Notes: generated by a model from the sequence alone, not told the origin. DNA of 64,000 nt from Micromonospora sp. WMMD882 (GCF_027497255.1 NZ_CP114903.1:2356001-2420000), one strand, 5' to 3'. Positions 48,178 to 59,693 are shown, counted from the first letter of the stretch. Translations and numbers: made by a program.

Positions 48178-49448
48178 GCGGCCGCCCGGTCGACCGGTCG
48201 ATCCCGCAGGGTCAGGTAGCTGAGCCACCACACGAACGCGGCGGTGACCGCCACCCCCGTCCGGGCCGCGGCGGTCCCCTCGGCTTGGAACAGCAGGCCA
48301 CCACCGACCACGACCGTGACCCGGACCAGTCCGAGAACGGCGCCTACCAGCAGCGCACGCCCCCCGGCGTGCTGGACGCGATGGCCCGCGAAGGCGACCA
48401 GCGCCACCGGCACCAGGACCGTCTCGATTCCGAGCATCGGCAACAACGGCCGCGCGGCGGTCCAGTTGTCACCGAGGACGATCCGACCGATGTCGTCCGG
48501 GAGGAGACAGATCGCGATCACCAGCGGGAGGATCAACCCGACCGACGCCAGCAGGACGGGCCCGGCGGTGACGAACCGGGCCCACCGGGTGACCGGTCGG
48601 GCCCGGCCGAGGTAGGGCACGACCAGCGCGGACAGCGGGGCGATCAGGAGCGTCACCGGGCTCAACGCCGTCTGGGCGGCGCCGAGCGCGCCGACGACTC
48701 CGACACCCGCGGTCGCCGCCACCAGCGTCAGGGCCAGCTGCGCAGAGCCCGAGGTGACCAGGAACTGACCACCGAAGCTCGCCGCGGTACGGCTGGTCAC
48801 CGCGTCCAGGCCCCAGCCGGGTGTCAGCCGGTGGCCCTGCCGGACAGCAGTGACCACGCCGATGGCCGCGCCGGAGAACGCCCAGACCGTGAAGATCAAC
48901 ACCGGCGGAACCGGCACGAGAAACGCGGTCCCCACACTCATCACGGTCATGGCGGCCCATCCGGCGTCCTGGGCGCAGGCAGCCCATGGGGTGCCGACGC
49001 CCAGATTGACGCCGCGCACGTAGTCGTAGATCACGAGTCCCCACAGCGCCGGCCCGACGACGACGAGATAGGGCGAGCCGACACCCAGCCCGATGCCCAG
49101 CACCAGGGCACCGGCGCCGGCGCCGATCGCGCCGGCCCGTCGGATACCGTCTCCGGTCGCCGACTGCCCCGTCCGGCCCGCCAGGACGGCCTCGGTCACC
49201 GTCGCCCGTACCAGCCCGATCACGAGCACATAGACCGAGAACGCCAGCGCGAACTGGCCCACCCCGGTGAGCGACTCTCCGCGGGTGATGGAGATCGACG
49301 TCAGGAAACTCGACAGGCTGGACAGTCCACTGGCGAGCAGGGCGACGCCGGCGCGCTGGTGGAAGGTTCGGGAACCGGCCCCGGCACGCCGGCCGATCGC
49401 CTGGTCGCGGACCTCGGTGGCCGCCGACGCGGAAGGATGCCCGGTCAC
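48153..49448 (-). CDS. Polysaccharide flippase-like membrane protein (Wzx-type)
   Basis: A 431-residue multi-pass membrane protein with about 12 hydrophobic helices, resembling the MATE/Wzx-type flippase family rather than an ABC transporter. The N-terminal 30 residues are soluble, then helices begin at VALLASGLSSLSSFLTSISI. It should move lipid-linked repeat units across the membrane. The GTG start overlaps the stop of the polymerase-like gene, so the two are co-translated. Family assignment rests on topology and position; specific motifs are weak. Confidence 0.78.
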   Translation of the reverse strand: MTGHPSASAATEVRDQAIGRRAGAGSRTFHQRAGVALLASGLSSLSSFLTSISITRGESLTGVGQFALAFSVYVLVIGLVRATVTEAVLAGRTGQSATGDGIRRAGAIGAGAGALVLGIGLGVGSPYLVVVGPALWGLVIYDYVRGVNLGVGTPWAACAQDAGWAAMTVMSVGTAFLVPVPPVLIFTVWAFSGAAIGVVTAVRQGHRLTPGWGLDAVTSRTAASFGGQFLVTSGSAQLALTLVAATAGVGVVGALGAAQTALSPVTLLIAPLSALVVPYLGRARPVTRWARFVTAGPVLLASVGLILPLVIAICLLPDDIGRIVLGDNWTAARPLLPMLGIETVLVPVALVAFAGHRVQHAGGRALLVGAVLGLVRVTVVVGGGLLFQAEGTAAARTGVAVTAAFVWWLSYLTLRDRPVDRAAAQATVASA

Positions 49449-50722
49449 GACAGGTCGGCGGGCACCCGGCGCCCCACGACGACAGTCTCTGGGCGGGATC
49501 TGGTGAACCGGATCAGGAGCAGCACGGGCACCGCGGAGACGACGTGCTGGAGGAAACCGGCTAGTGAATCCGGATAGGACGTCGACCAGGCCAGCACGTC
49601 GGCGACCACGAGCGCGAACAGGCTCAACCGGATCGGGCCGGGCCCGCCACCCAGCCGGAGCAGCAGACTCACCACGAGCGCCCAACCGGCGAAGTTGAGA
49701 ATCACTCCCTGCCGGCCGTCGAAGAAGTAGATGTTGCCGAGCGTGAGGAAGTTGTACGCGGACGTGTCGACGCCGAAGAGCATCTCGTTGATCTTTATCG
49801 CGCTGGTGAGCGGTGGACGGTCGGAGTCGACCAGCCGGGGCAACAACCCGTAGCGGAGAATGTCGGTTGGTCCCGGCTGGTCCAGGTCGACCGGCACGTC
49901 GAAGCCCGCAGCCTGGGTGAGTTGCAGGTCGAAGCGCAACCGGTCGGCGGCGGTCTGGTTCTGGTCGACCGCCACGCCACCATCGGTCCGGATCTCGCTG
50001 CGCAGGGCGAAGAGCGTCGGCCAGGCCACGAACACCGCCACCGCGATCACGGCCACGAGGCGGGGTCTGAGCACACCGCAGACCGCGCCCACGGTGATGA
50101 CGAACGACAGATACGAGATCATCGGCCCGCTGAAGCCGGTCAGGAGCCCGACCTGCACCTGCGCGACCACCAGGGCGGCCGTCCAGCACACGAAGGAGCG
50201 ACGGCCGGCACGCCCCCCGACGAGACTCGCCACGAGCAGCGCCAGCGCGATGTAGCGCCAACCCGAGAAGAGGGAGGTGACCAGAGCCTGCGGGGTGCTG
50301 ACCACTTCCTCGGTCACCTGCGTGAAGATGCTGCCACGCCCTGAGACGGCGCCGAGGACGTCCGACACGATACTGATGACTGTGACCGACCGGGCGATCA
50401 GGAAGAGCCTGGGATAGCCGGTGTTCGCCCTGGCTAGCTCTCGCTGCCACCGACCTCGCCCACCCAGTTTCCCGAGGAAGAGCGTCTCCACGACGACGGC
50501 GCTGGCCAGGGCCAGCCCCAGCAGCTTGAGGACGAAGTCGAGGTCGGGGTTGTCGTACGCCACCGCCATCGGCACGATCAGGATCGCGTACGGCACCAGG
50601 ACCAGGAAGCTCACCGGGTAGAGCTGGAGCAGCCAGGTCAGCCGGGACGGGCGATGGTGGTCCCGCCGGGGCCGCCCGCCCGTCGGCCCGGCGACGACCC
50701 GTTCCGTCGTTTCCAGGAGCAT
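49445..50722 (-). CDS. O-antigen polymerase-like membrane protein (Wzy-type)
   Basis: A 425-residue protein with about 10 transmembrane helices and a large extracytoplasmic loop (near 235-300, including DGGVAVDQNQTAADRLRFD and the following DQPGPTDILRYG). This layout is that of Wzy/WaaL-type polymerases, which vary greatly in sequence. It is coupled to the flippase gene. ATG 50722 (MLLETTERV) was chosen; longer frames upstream would have a composition-driven N-terminus. No Wzz/chain-length or kinase gene is visible nearby. Confidence 0.75.
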   Translation of the reverse strand: MLLETTERVVAGPTGGRPRRDHHRPSRLTWLLQLYPVSFLVLVPYAILIVPMAVAYDNPDLDFVLKLLGLALASAVVVETLFLGKLGGRGRWQRELARANTGYPRLFLIARSVTVISIVSDVLGAVSGRGSIFTQVTEEVVSTPQALVTSLFSGWRYIALALLVASLVGGRAGRRSFVCWTAALVVAQVQVGLLTGFSGPMISYLSFVITVGAVCGVLRPRLVAVIAVAVFVAWPTLFALRSEIRTDGGVAVDQNQTAADRLRFDLQLTQAAGFDVPVDLDQPGPTDILRYGLLPRLVDSDRPPLTSAIKINEMLFGVDTSAYNFLTLGNIYFFDGRQGVILNFAGWALVVSLLLRLGGGPGPIRLSLFALVVADVLAWSTSYPDSLAGFLQHVVSAVPVLLLIRFTRSRPETVVVGRRVPADLS

Positions 50723-51014
50723 TTGTGTCACCCTTCCCCGCCAGATGTCACCGACGCTGCCTTCTCGGTGGTGGACCGCGCCGGCGACCACTCCCACCCG
50801 GGCGGAAAGAAGCGCCTGCTCACCAGGCGGGCAAGGCGACGCTAACATCCAAAAAGCCTCCTTTTCTGCCGATCCTCCTTTTTGAATGGAGCTCATCTCC
50901 GAAAGGCGGCCGAGACTCGCTTTTCCGAACAAGGTCGTCAATGCCGCCCGTCGTATTGACACACGCGACATCGACAAGCACGCTCGCTCGACAGGGCACT
51001 ACGAAGGGGGCGCG

Positions 51015-54000
51015 ATGAGGCGCAGACGGCTGGCGGTCGCCGGCGTGTTCACTCTGGTCGGCGCATTGACGCTGACCACACCGGCGAGCGCGCGGCCACC
51101 GTCCGACGTGGGCGGTCGCGACAACATGGAGGTGTACGTCGGCACGGTCGGCCCGGAGCAGCTCGACAAGCTCCGCGCGGCCGGCGTCGACCTCGGCCAC
51201 GACCATCAGGAGGCCGGCCCCACCGGGCAGACCACGATCGAGACGGTGCTGAGCCGACGACAGGCCGACCGGCTGGCCAGCCAGGGGGTACGGCTGCGGG
51301 TCAAGCAGGTGCGTGGCAAGGACGCCTCCAGGGTGCTGCGCGAGCAGGCCGCCGCCGGCTGGTCGGCGTTCCGGTCGTACTCCGCGCCGGGTGGCATCCG
51401 GGACGAGCTGACCGCCACGGCGGCCCGCTACCCGAAGCTGACCAAACTGGAGACCGTCGGCCGGACCCACCAGGGCAAGCCGATCCTCGCTGTCAAGGTC
51501 ACCAGGAACGCCCGGAACGTGCCGGACGGCAAGCGGCCGGCGGTGCTGTACGGCGCCACCCAGCACGCCCGCGAGTGGATCACCCCGGAGATGACCCGGC
51601 GGCTGATGCACCACGTGCTGGACAACTACGGCAGGGACCGGGAGATCACCAAGCTGCTGGACACCACCGAGCTGTGGTTCCTGCCGGTGGCCAACCCCGA
51701 CGGGTACGACCACACCTTCACCCCGGGCAACCGGCTGTGGCGCAAGAACCTGCGCGACAACGACGGCGACGGCAAGGTCACCTCGGCCGACGGCGTCGAC
51801 CTGAACCGCAACTTCGCCTACAAGTGGGGTTACGACAACGAGGGCTCGTCACCGGACCCGGCCAGCGACACCTACCGGGGGCCGGGCCCGAACTCCGAGC
51901 CGGAGACGAAAGCGCTGGACGGGCTGTTCCGCCGGGTCGGCTTCGAGTTCTTCGTCAACTACCACTCGGCGGCGCAACTGCTCCTCTACGGCGTCGGCTG
52001 GCAGGTCGCCACGCCCACCCCGGACGACGTGATCTACCAGGCGATGGCCGGTGACGACGCGCACCCGGCGGTGCCCGGCTACGACCCGGACCTCTCCGCC
52101 GAGCTGTACACCACCAACGGCGACACCGACAGCCACGCCACCGTCAGGTACGGCACGCTCGGTTTCACCCCGGAGATGTCCACCTGCCAGGCGGCCGCCG
52201 CGTCCGACCCGGACGACCAGTGGCGTCCGGAGGACTGCGTCAGCGGCTTCGTCTTCCCCGACGACGAGAAGCTGATCGCCGCCGAGGTGGCGAAGAACCT
52301 GCCGTTCGCGCTCGCCGTGGCGAAGTCCACGCACCGACCGGACGAGCCGGTCTCGGTGGTCGGCCGCAACACCCCGGACTTCGTGGTGGACGCCTTCGAC
52401 ACCTCGTACGGTCGCAGCCAGCCGGTCGCCGCGATCACCCGGCGGTCGCTGACCAACGTCCGGATGCACTACGTGGTCAACGGCGGCCGGCCGAAGGCCG
52501 TCGCGACGCGCGAGTGGCGCGGCGGCGAGCGGTACGGCGACACCCACGACGACTACTACGCCGAGCTGCGCGGCACCGTCACCGGGGCGAAGCCCGGTGA
52601 CCGGGTCGAGGTCTGGTTCACCGGCAACAAACGCGGCCAGGGCGTGGTCGCCAGCGAGCGCTTCACCTACCGGGTGCACACCGACATCGGCGGTGAGGTG
52701 CTGGTCCTCGCGGCCGAGGACGTCACCGGCCTCAGCCCCGTCCAGGAGGGCGCCGGCGCGAAGTACGCCGACGAGGTGGTGGCCGCGCTGACCGCCGCCC
52801 GGCGTACCAGCGACGTGTACGACGTCGACGCGTCGGGCCGCAAGGCCCCGCACCCGCTGGGCGTGCTGTCGCACTACCGGGCGGTGGTCTGGGAGACCGG
52901 CGACGACGTCATCCCCCGCTCCCCCGGCCAGGTGCCGGGGACGGCGGCGCGGGCGGCGGCGGAGACCGAGCTGGCCGTGCGCGACTACCTCAACGAGGGC
53001 GGCAAGGTGCTGATCAGCGGCAAGTACGCGCTGTACGCGCAGGCCGCCGACGGCGCGTACGCGTACCAGCCGACGCCGCCGGCCGAGTGCGTCGACGCCG
53101 ACGACCCCACCTGCCTGCCGCTGTCGAACGACTTCCAGCAGTACTGGCTGGGCGCGTACAACTACGTCAGCGACGGGGGCAGCGCCGACGGGCAGCCGTA
53201 CCCGGTGCGGGGCGCCGAGGGCGCGTTCGCCGGGTTCGAGGGGGTCCTCAACGCCCCCGGCTCGGCGGCGAACCAGGACCACACCGCGTCCTTCCTCAGC
53301 ACGTCGAGTTTCCTGCCGCCGGACGAGTTCCCGCAGTTCGGCACCATCGCGGCGGTGGACTGGGCGCGGCCGGGCGGCGCGCCGTTCGACCCGCGCACCG
53401 GCGAGTGGTACCTGTTCAGCGGACGGGCCGACGAGACGTACAAGCGGGTCGGCCGGACCGTCGACCTGACCGCGGCGACCAGCGGTGAGCTGCGCTTCTT
53501 CGCCTCGTACGACATCGAGCCGAACTGGGACTTCATGATCGTCGAGGCGCACGAGGTGGGCACCGACACCTGGACCACGCTGCCCGACCGCAACGGCAAC
53601 ACCAGCACCGAGACCGGGGACAGTTGCGAGAGCGGCTGGGCCGAGCTGCACCCGTTCCTGGCGCACTACCAGACCGCGAGCTGCGAGCCGATCGGCACCA
53701 CCGGCCAGTGGCACGCCGCCACCGGCCCGTCCAACGGTTGGAAGGAGTTCTCCATCGACCTGTCGGCGTACGCCGGCAAGCAGGTCGAGGTGTCCATCTC
53801 GTACGTCTCCGACTGGGGCACCCAGGGGCTCGGCGTGTTCCTGGACGACGCCCGGGTGATCGTCGACGGCGCGACCGTCGCCGAGACCTCGTTCGAGTCG
53901 ACCGACCTGGGTGGCTGGACGGTGTCCGGGCCGCCGCCCGGCTCGCTGCCCGGCGCGAACGACTGGTCGCGCAGCCAGCGCGCCTTCTCCGAGGGCGCGG

Positions 54001-54119
54001 CCGTGGTGACGGAGGACAGCGTCTACCTCGGGTTCGGCCTGGAGGGGCTGGCCCCGACGGCCCGTGCCGACCTGGTCGCCCGGTCGATGACGCACCTGCT
54101 CGGCGGCGCCCGCCGCTGA
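51015..54119 (+). CDS. Secreted M14 zinc carboxypeptidase
   Basis: A 1034-residue secreted enzyme. Residues 1-27 form a signal peptide (LAVAGVFTLVGALTLTTPASA). The M14 catalytic domain (about 120-440) shows the zinc motif HARE (184-187), a third ligand His in VNYHSAAQ (near 317) and the general-base Glu in TPEMST. After it come a large extension of about 400 residues and a C-terminal immune-inhibitor-A-like beta-sandwich with FESTDLGGW. ATG 51015 follows GAAGGGGG. It probably digests extracellular protein; it has no evident sugar role. A perfect hairpin follows the stop. Confidence 0.9.
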   Translation: MRRRRLAVAGVFTLVGALTLTTPASARPPSDVGGRDNMEVYVGTVGPEQLDKLRAAGVDLGHDHQEAGPTGQTTIETVLSRRQADRLASQGVRLRVKQVRGKDASRVLREQAAAGWSAFRSYSAPGGIRDELTATAARYPKLTKLETVGRTHQGKPILAVKVTRNARNVPDGKRPAVLYGATQHAREWITPEMTRRLMHHVLDNYGRDREITKLLDTTELWFLPVANPDGYDHTFTPGNRLWRKNLRDNDGDGKVTSADGVDLNRNFAYKWGYDNEGSSPDPASDTYRGPGPNSEPETKALDGLFRRVGFEFFVNYHSAAQLLLYGVGWQVATPTPDDVIYQAMAGDDAHPAVPGYDPDLSAELYTTNGDTDSHATVRYGTLGFTPEMSTCQAAAASDPDDQWRPEDCVSGFVFPDDEKLIAAEVAKNLPFALAVAKSTHRPDEPVSVVGRNTPDFVVDAFDTSYGRSQPVAAITRRSLTNVRMHYVVNGGRPKAVATREWRGGERYGDTHDDYYAELRGTVTGAKPGDRVEVWFTGNKRGQGVVASERFTYRVHTDIGGEVLVLAAEDVTGLSPVQEGAGAKYADEVVAALTAARRTSDVYDVDASGRKAPHPLGVLSHYRAVVWETGDDVIPRSPGQVPGTAARAAAETELAVRDYLNEGGKVLISGKYALYAQAADGAYAYQPTPPAECVDADDPTCLPLSNDFQQYWLGAYNYVSDGGSADGQPYPVRGAEGAFAGFEGVLNAPGSAANQDHTASFLSTSSFLPPDEFPQFGTIAAVDWARPGGAPFDPRTGEWYLFSGRADETYKRVGRTVDLTAATSGELRFFASYDIEPNWDFMIVEAHEVGTDTWTTLPDRNGNTSTETGDSCESGWAELHPFLAHYQTASCEPIGTTGQWHAATGPSNGWKEFSIDLSAYAGKQVEVSISYVSDWGTQGLGVFLDDARVIVDGATVAETSFESTDLGGWTVSGPPPGSLPGANDWSRSQRAFSEGAAVVTEDSVYLGFGLEGLAPTARADLVARSMTHLLGGARR

Positions 54120-54125
54120 CCAGCT

Positions 54126-54162
54126 GACGGTGGGAGGTCGTCTCCGGCGGCCTCCCACCGTC
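54126..54162. terminator. Perfect hairpin terminator
   Basis: GACGGTGGGAGG (54126-54137) pairs with CCTCCCACCGTC (54151-54162), a 12-bp perfect stem with a 13-base loop, just after the M14 stop. It lies between convergent genes and so may act in both directions. Confidence 0.8.
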
Positions 54163-54203
54163 ACCCCGCTCCGGGCAGCGGAGCCGGGTCGGACTCTCGA
54201 CGG

Positions 54204-55514
54204 TCAGGGCACGAACAGCGCGTGTTTGCCGGCCCGGGTCCTGGTCTGCCGGTCCACCTGGGCGAAGGTGACCGACCGGGGGTCCAGGTCGGGATGGTCC
54301 CGGCTGAGCTCCCGGACGAAGAACGCCGCGACGTCGGCCAGGTCGAGCGGACGGTCGGCCTCGACCTGGATCCGCAGCGCGTTCGGTCGGTCCTGGCGGA
54401 ACTGCACCCCGACGATGCCCGGGTACGACTTGAGGATGTGCACGGGCAGGATCGCGGACAGGTCGAGCACGCCCCGCGCGGAGTTCACCCGCACGAAGTC
54501 CTGCCGGCGGCCGAGGATCGCCCGGAAGGCCAGGGTGTTGCCGTCGCGGACGTCGCTCGGCTCGACCCGGTCCCCGATGGCGTAGTTGACCAGCGGGAAC
54601 AGTTGCGGGTTCAGCGTCGTCACGCGCAGCTCACCGGTCTCCCCCGCCAGGCACACGAAGCTGTCCCAGAGCACCCGGATGTCGTGGGCGTGCCCCCGGG
54701 ACGCGGCCAGCACGCCGGTCTCCGCGGCGCCGTACTCGATCACGACCGGGGCCCGGAACACCCGTCCGATCAGGGCGACGTCCGCGTCGCTCGCGGTCTC
54801 CGCGCAGAGGATCACCGCCCGCAGGCGGCTCTTGTCACCCAGGTCGAGACCGTTGCGCTCGACGAACCGGGCCAGCCGGAACAGCGCCGAGGTGTAGCCG
54901 GACAGGCAGACCGGGTTCCGGCGGCGAAACGCCAGGTAGTGCCGGTGCAGAGCGGGTTCGCTGAGGTCGTACGCGTTGAGCCGGGTGATCCGCATGCCCT
55001 GGTCGGCGACCCACCGCTTCAGCAGCCGGGCCTGCCGACGCCAACCGCTGCCGAACAGGTGGGCGTGCCCCCAGAGATGCACGGTCGGATCCGTCGGCGC
55101 GACCCCCCACCAGTGCCGCACCAGGTACGCGTCGATCCACCTGTCGTCCAGCTCACCCGGCCCGCGCGGATACCGGGCCGGTTGGCCGGTGCTGCCGCCG
55201 GTGGAGTAGCAGCCCGTGGCCCGGCCGCCCCGGAAGATCTCCGCGCTGCGGGCGATCACCGTCTCCTTGGTCAACGACGGGAAGTCCCGTAGCTCACCCG
55301 GGTGGCCGATGCGCGCCGGCAGGCCGTGCTCCCGTCGCCACGCCTGGTAGAAGGGCACCTCCGCCAGGCAGCGCGCCCAGACCTCGTTGAACCGGCGGGT
55401 CTGGAAGTCCTCGACCTCCTCCCGGGACGTCCGGACGTCGTACCGGGCGATCTTCTGTCGTAGCCGCCGGTGCCGGTCGGCGAGGACGGATCCACGCAGC
55501 AGTGCCGTAAGCAT
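54204..55514 (-). CDS. CapK-like adenylate-forming enzyme
   Basis: A 436-residue protein of the phenylacetate-CoA ligase/CapK branch of the ANL superfamily. The phosphate-binding loop is STGGSTGQP (near 105-113), the aromatic/adenine region is EYGAAETG, and the C-terminal part carries GRRQDFVRVNSARG and KSYPGIVGVQF. CapK homologues are recurrent in capsule loci, where their substrate is not established. It is downstream of the epimerase gene by 45 bases on the same strand. Confidence 0.85.
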   Translation of the reverse strand: MLTALLRGSVLADRHRRLRQKIARYDVRTSREEVEDFQTRRFNEVWARCLAEVPFYQAWRREHGLPARIGHPGELRDFPSLTKETVIARSAEIFRGGRATGCYSTGGSTGQPARYPRGPGELDDRWIDAYLVRHWWGVAPTDPTVHLWGHAHLFGSGWRRQARLLKRWVADQGMRITRLNAYDLSEPALHRHYLAFRRRNPVCLSGYTSALFRLARFVERNGLDLGDKSRLRAVILCAETASDADVALIGRVFRAPVVIEYGAAETGVLAASRGHAHDIRVLWDSFVCLAGETGELRVTTLNPQLFPLVNYAIGDRVEPSDVRDGNTLAFRAILGRRQDFVRVNSARGVLDLSAILPVHILKSYPGIVGVQFRQDRPNALRIQVEADRPLDLADVAAFFVRELSRDHPDLDPRSVTFAQVDRQTRTRAGKHALFVP

Positions 55515-55559
55515 CGACTGTCCCTTTCCCTGGCGGTGGTTCGGTGAGGTGGCGCGTGG

Positions 55560-56684
55560 TCAGCGCCGGATGCCGGCCCACTCGTGGTGGCGGCGGACGG
55601 TGGACAGGATGAAGTCGACGACCCGCCGGGAGGTGTCCGGCACCCGGTAGTCGGCCGGGCAGGGCACCCCGTCGGCGGCCACCTGCTCGACCGTCACCCG
55701 GACCGCCTCGACCACCCCGGCCGGGTCGAGGCCGGTCATGATGATCCCGCCGGCGTCCAGCGCCTCCGGGCGTTCCATCGACTCGCGCAGCGTCACCGCC
55801 GGGAAACCGAGGATGGCCGCCTCCTCGCTGATCGTCCCGCTGTCCGACAGGGTGCACCTGGCCGCGAGTTGCAGCCGTACGTAGTCGAACAGCCCGAACG
55901 GCTCGTGGAAGGTGATGCCGTCCAGGCTGGTCGGGTCGGTGGCGAGGGCCTCCAACCGTTTGCGGGTGCGCGGGTGGGTGGAGACCAGCACCGGCAGCGC
56001 CCACTCGTCGCGGACGGCCCGGAGGCAGTCGAGCAGCCGACCGAGCCGGGCCGGCGCGTCCACGTTCTCCTGCCGGTGCGCGCTGACCAGGAAGAACCCG
56101 TCCTCGGGCAGGCCGAGCTGGTCGAGGATGGAGGACCGGGCGATGTCCGTCCGGTGGTGCTCCAGCACCTCCCGCATCGGCGAGCCGGTGTGCAGGACCC
56201 GGCGCGGGTGCAGGCCCTCCGCCAGCAGGTTCCGCCGGGCGTGCTCGGTGTAGACGAGGTTGAAGTCGGCGACGTGGTCGACCAGCCGACGGTTGGTCTC
56301 CTCCGGCACGTTGAGGTCGAAGCACCGGTTGCCCGCCTCCATGTGGTAGACCGGCACCCGCATCCGGCGGGCCATCAACGCGGCGATGGCGCTGTTGGTG
56401 TCGCCGAGCACCAGCAGCGCGTCCGGGCGCAGGTCACTGATGGCCTGCTCGACGCCGATCAGCACCCCGCCGAGGGTCCGCCCCAGCGACGACGTGTCCA
56501 CGTCGAGGAACCGGTCCGGGCGGCGCAGCCGCAGCTCGGTGAAGAACACCTCGGACAACGCCGGATCCCAGTTCTGCCCGGTGTGCACGAGCGTGTGCTC
56601 CACCGTGCGGTCCAGCCGGTCGACCACCCGGGACAGCCGGATGATCTCCGGCCGGGTGCCGACCACGGTCATCACCCTGGTCAT
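55560..56684 (-). CDS. UDP-HexNAc 2-epimerase (FnlC/CapG-like)
   Basis: A 374-residue GT-B-like non-hydrolysing epimerase. The motif HMEAGNRCFDLNVPEETNRR differs from the EAGLRT of WecB and is characteristic of FnlC/CapG/WbjD enzymes that act on UDP-6-deoxy-HexNAc. AHRQENVDAPARL and LSDSGTISEEAAILGFP complete the family signature. It probably gives UDP-L-FucNAc from the product of the CapE/FnlA-like and RmlD-like enzymes. A hairpin separates it from pgm. Confidence 0.9.
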   Translation of the reverse strand: MTRVMTVVGTRPEIIRLSRVVDRLDRTVEHTLVHTGQNWDPALSEVFFTELRLRRPDRFLDVDTSSLGRTLGGVLIGVEQAISDLRPDALLVLGDTNSAIAALMARRMRVPVYHMEAGNRCFDLNVPEETNRRLVDHVADFNLVYTEHARRNLLAEGLHPRRVLHTGSPMREVLEHHRTDIARSSILDQLGLPEDGFFLVSAHRQENVDAPARLGRLLDCLRAVRDEWALPVLVSTHPRTRKRLEALATDPTSLDGITFHEPFGLFDYVRLQLAARCTLSDSGTISEEAAILGFPAVTLRESMERPEALDAGGIIMTGLDPAGVVEAVRVTVEQVAADGVPCPADYRVPDTSRRVVDFILSTVRRHHEWAGIRR

Positions 56685-56691
56685 GCCGGTG

Positions 56692-56730
56692 CTCCCCTCG
56701 TCAGCCCCACCGTGGGGTCAACGAGGGGAG
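56692..56730. terminator. Hairpin between pgm and the epimerase gene
   Basis: CTCCCCTCGT and ACGAGGGGAG form a 10-bp outer stem, continued inward by CCCCAC/GTGGGG with a short mismatched interval. Total span is 39 bases. It lies downstream of pgm on the minus strand and 8 bases before the epimerase ATG, so it probably ends the glgC-pgm transcript; a leader function for the epimerase is possible. Confidence 0.65.
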
Positions 56731-56784
56731 ACCTCGTCCGGTGACGCGGCCGGGATCGGGACGGCCAGTTGTCGTCGACGCCGG

Positions 56785-58428
<1,644 letters not shown>

Positions 58429-58460
58429 TTCGGGAACCTCCTCGGGAAACGGTGGACGGC

Positions 58461-59693
58461 TCAGGGCTCGACGCGCTGACCCTTGCCGATCACCACGATG
58501 CCGTTGTCGGACACGGTGTAGCGCTGCCGGTCCCGTTCCAGGTCGACGCCGATCTCGGCGCCCTCCGGGACGTACACGTTCTTGTCCAGGATGGCCCGCC
58601 GGACCACCGCGTGGCGGCCGATCTCGACGCCCTCCATCAGCACCGCGCCGTCCACGTGCGCCCAGGAGTGCACCTTGACCTTCGGCGAGACCACCGAGTT
58701 CTCCACCAGCGAGCCGGAGATCACCGCGCCGGGCGAGACCATCGAGGCGTGCGCCCGCCCGACCCGCTCGCCCCACTGGTGCACGAACTTCGCCGGCGGG
58801 TAGGTCAACTGGCCGGTGTAGATGGGCCACTCGAAGTTGTAGAGGTTGAACACCGGGTGCACGTTTATCAGGTCCATGTGCGCGTCGAAGAACGAGTCGA
58901 GCGTCCCCACGTCCCGCCAGTAGCCGCGGTCCCGGTCGGTGCTGCCCGGCACCTCGTTGTCGCGGAAGTCGTAGACGTTCGCCTCGCCCCGCTCGACGAG
59001 CATCGGGATGATGCTGCCGCCCATGTCGTGCTTGCTGGTCTTGTCCTCCGCGTCGGCCTCCAGCGCGTCGATCAGCGCCTTGGTGGTGAACACGTAGTTG
59101 CCCATCGAGGCGTAGATCTCGTCCGGGGCGTCGGGCAGCCCCACCGCGTCGGTGGGTTTCTCCCGGAACGCGCGGATCCGCCGGCCGTCCTCGCCGACCT
59201 CGATCACGCCGAACTGGTCGGCCGTCGACAGCGGCTGCCGGATCCCGGCGACCGTCACCGCCGCCCCGGACGCCCGGTGCTCCTCCACCATCTGCCGGGG
59301 GTCCATCCGGTAGATGTGGTCCGCGCCGAAGACGATCACGTAGTCCGGCTGCTCGTCGTCGATCAGGTTGAAGCTCTGGTAGATCGCGTCGGCCGAGCCG
59401 GCGAACCACCACGGGCCGCGCCGCTGCTGCGCCGGCACCGGCGTGACGTAGTTGCCGAGCAGCGTCGACATCCGCCACGTCTTGGTGATGTGCCGGTCCA
59501 GCGAGTGCGACTTGTACTGGGTCAACACCACGATCTTCAGGTAACCGGCGTTCGCCAGGTTCGAGAGGACGAAGTCCACCATCCGGTACATCCCGCCGAA
59601 CGGCACGGCGGGCTTCGCCCGGTCGGTGGTGAGCGGCATCAGGCGCTTGCCCTCCCCGCCGGCCAGGACGATCGCGAGCACCTTGTCAGCCAT
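58461..59693 (-). CDS. glgC: Glucose-1-phosphate adenylyltransferase
   Basis: A 410-residue enzyme making ADP-glucose from ATP and glucose-1-phosphate. The nucleotide-binding loop is [11 protein letters not shown], with substrate regions KPAVPFGG and GADHIYRMD, then a C-terminal left-handed beta-helix ([19 protein letters not shown]). It is the entry step of classical glycogen synthesis and of the actinobacterial GlgM/GlgE route. It is divergent from glgA with a 94-base gap. Confidence 0.95.
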   Translation of the reverse strand: MADKVLAIVLAGGEGKRLMPLTTDRAKPAVPFGGMYRMVDFVLSNLANAGYLKIVVLTQYKSHSLDRHITKTWRMSTLLGNYVTPVPAQQRRGPWWFAGSADAIYQSFNLIDDEQPDYVIVFGADHIYRMDPRQMVEEHRASGAAVTVAGIRQPLSTADQFGVIEVGEDGRRIRAFREKPTDAVGLPDAPDEIYASMGNYVFTTKALIDALEADAEDKTSKHDMGGSIIPMLVERGEANVYDFRDNEVPGSTDRDRGYWRDVGTLDSFFDAHMDLINVHPVFNLYNFEWPIYTGQLTYPPAKFVHQWGERVGRAHASMVSPGAVISGSLVENSVVSPKVKVHSWAHVDGAVLMEGVEIGRHAVVRRAILDKNVYVPEGAEIGVDLERDRQRYTVSDNGIVVIGKGQRVEP

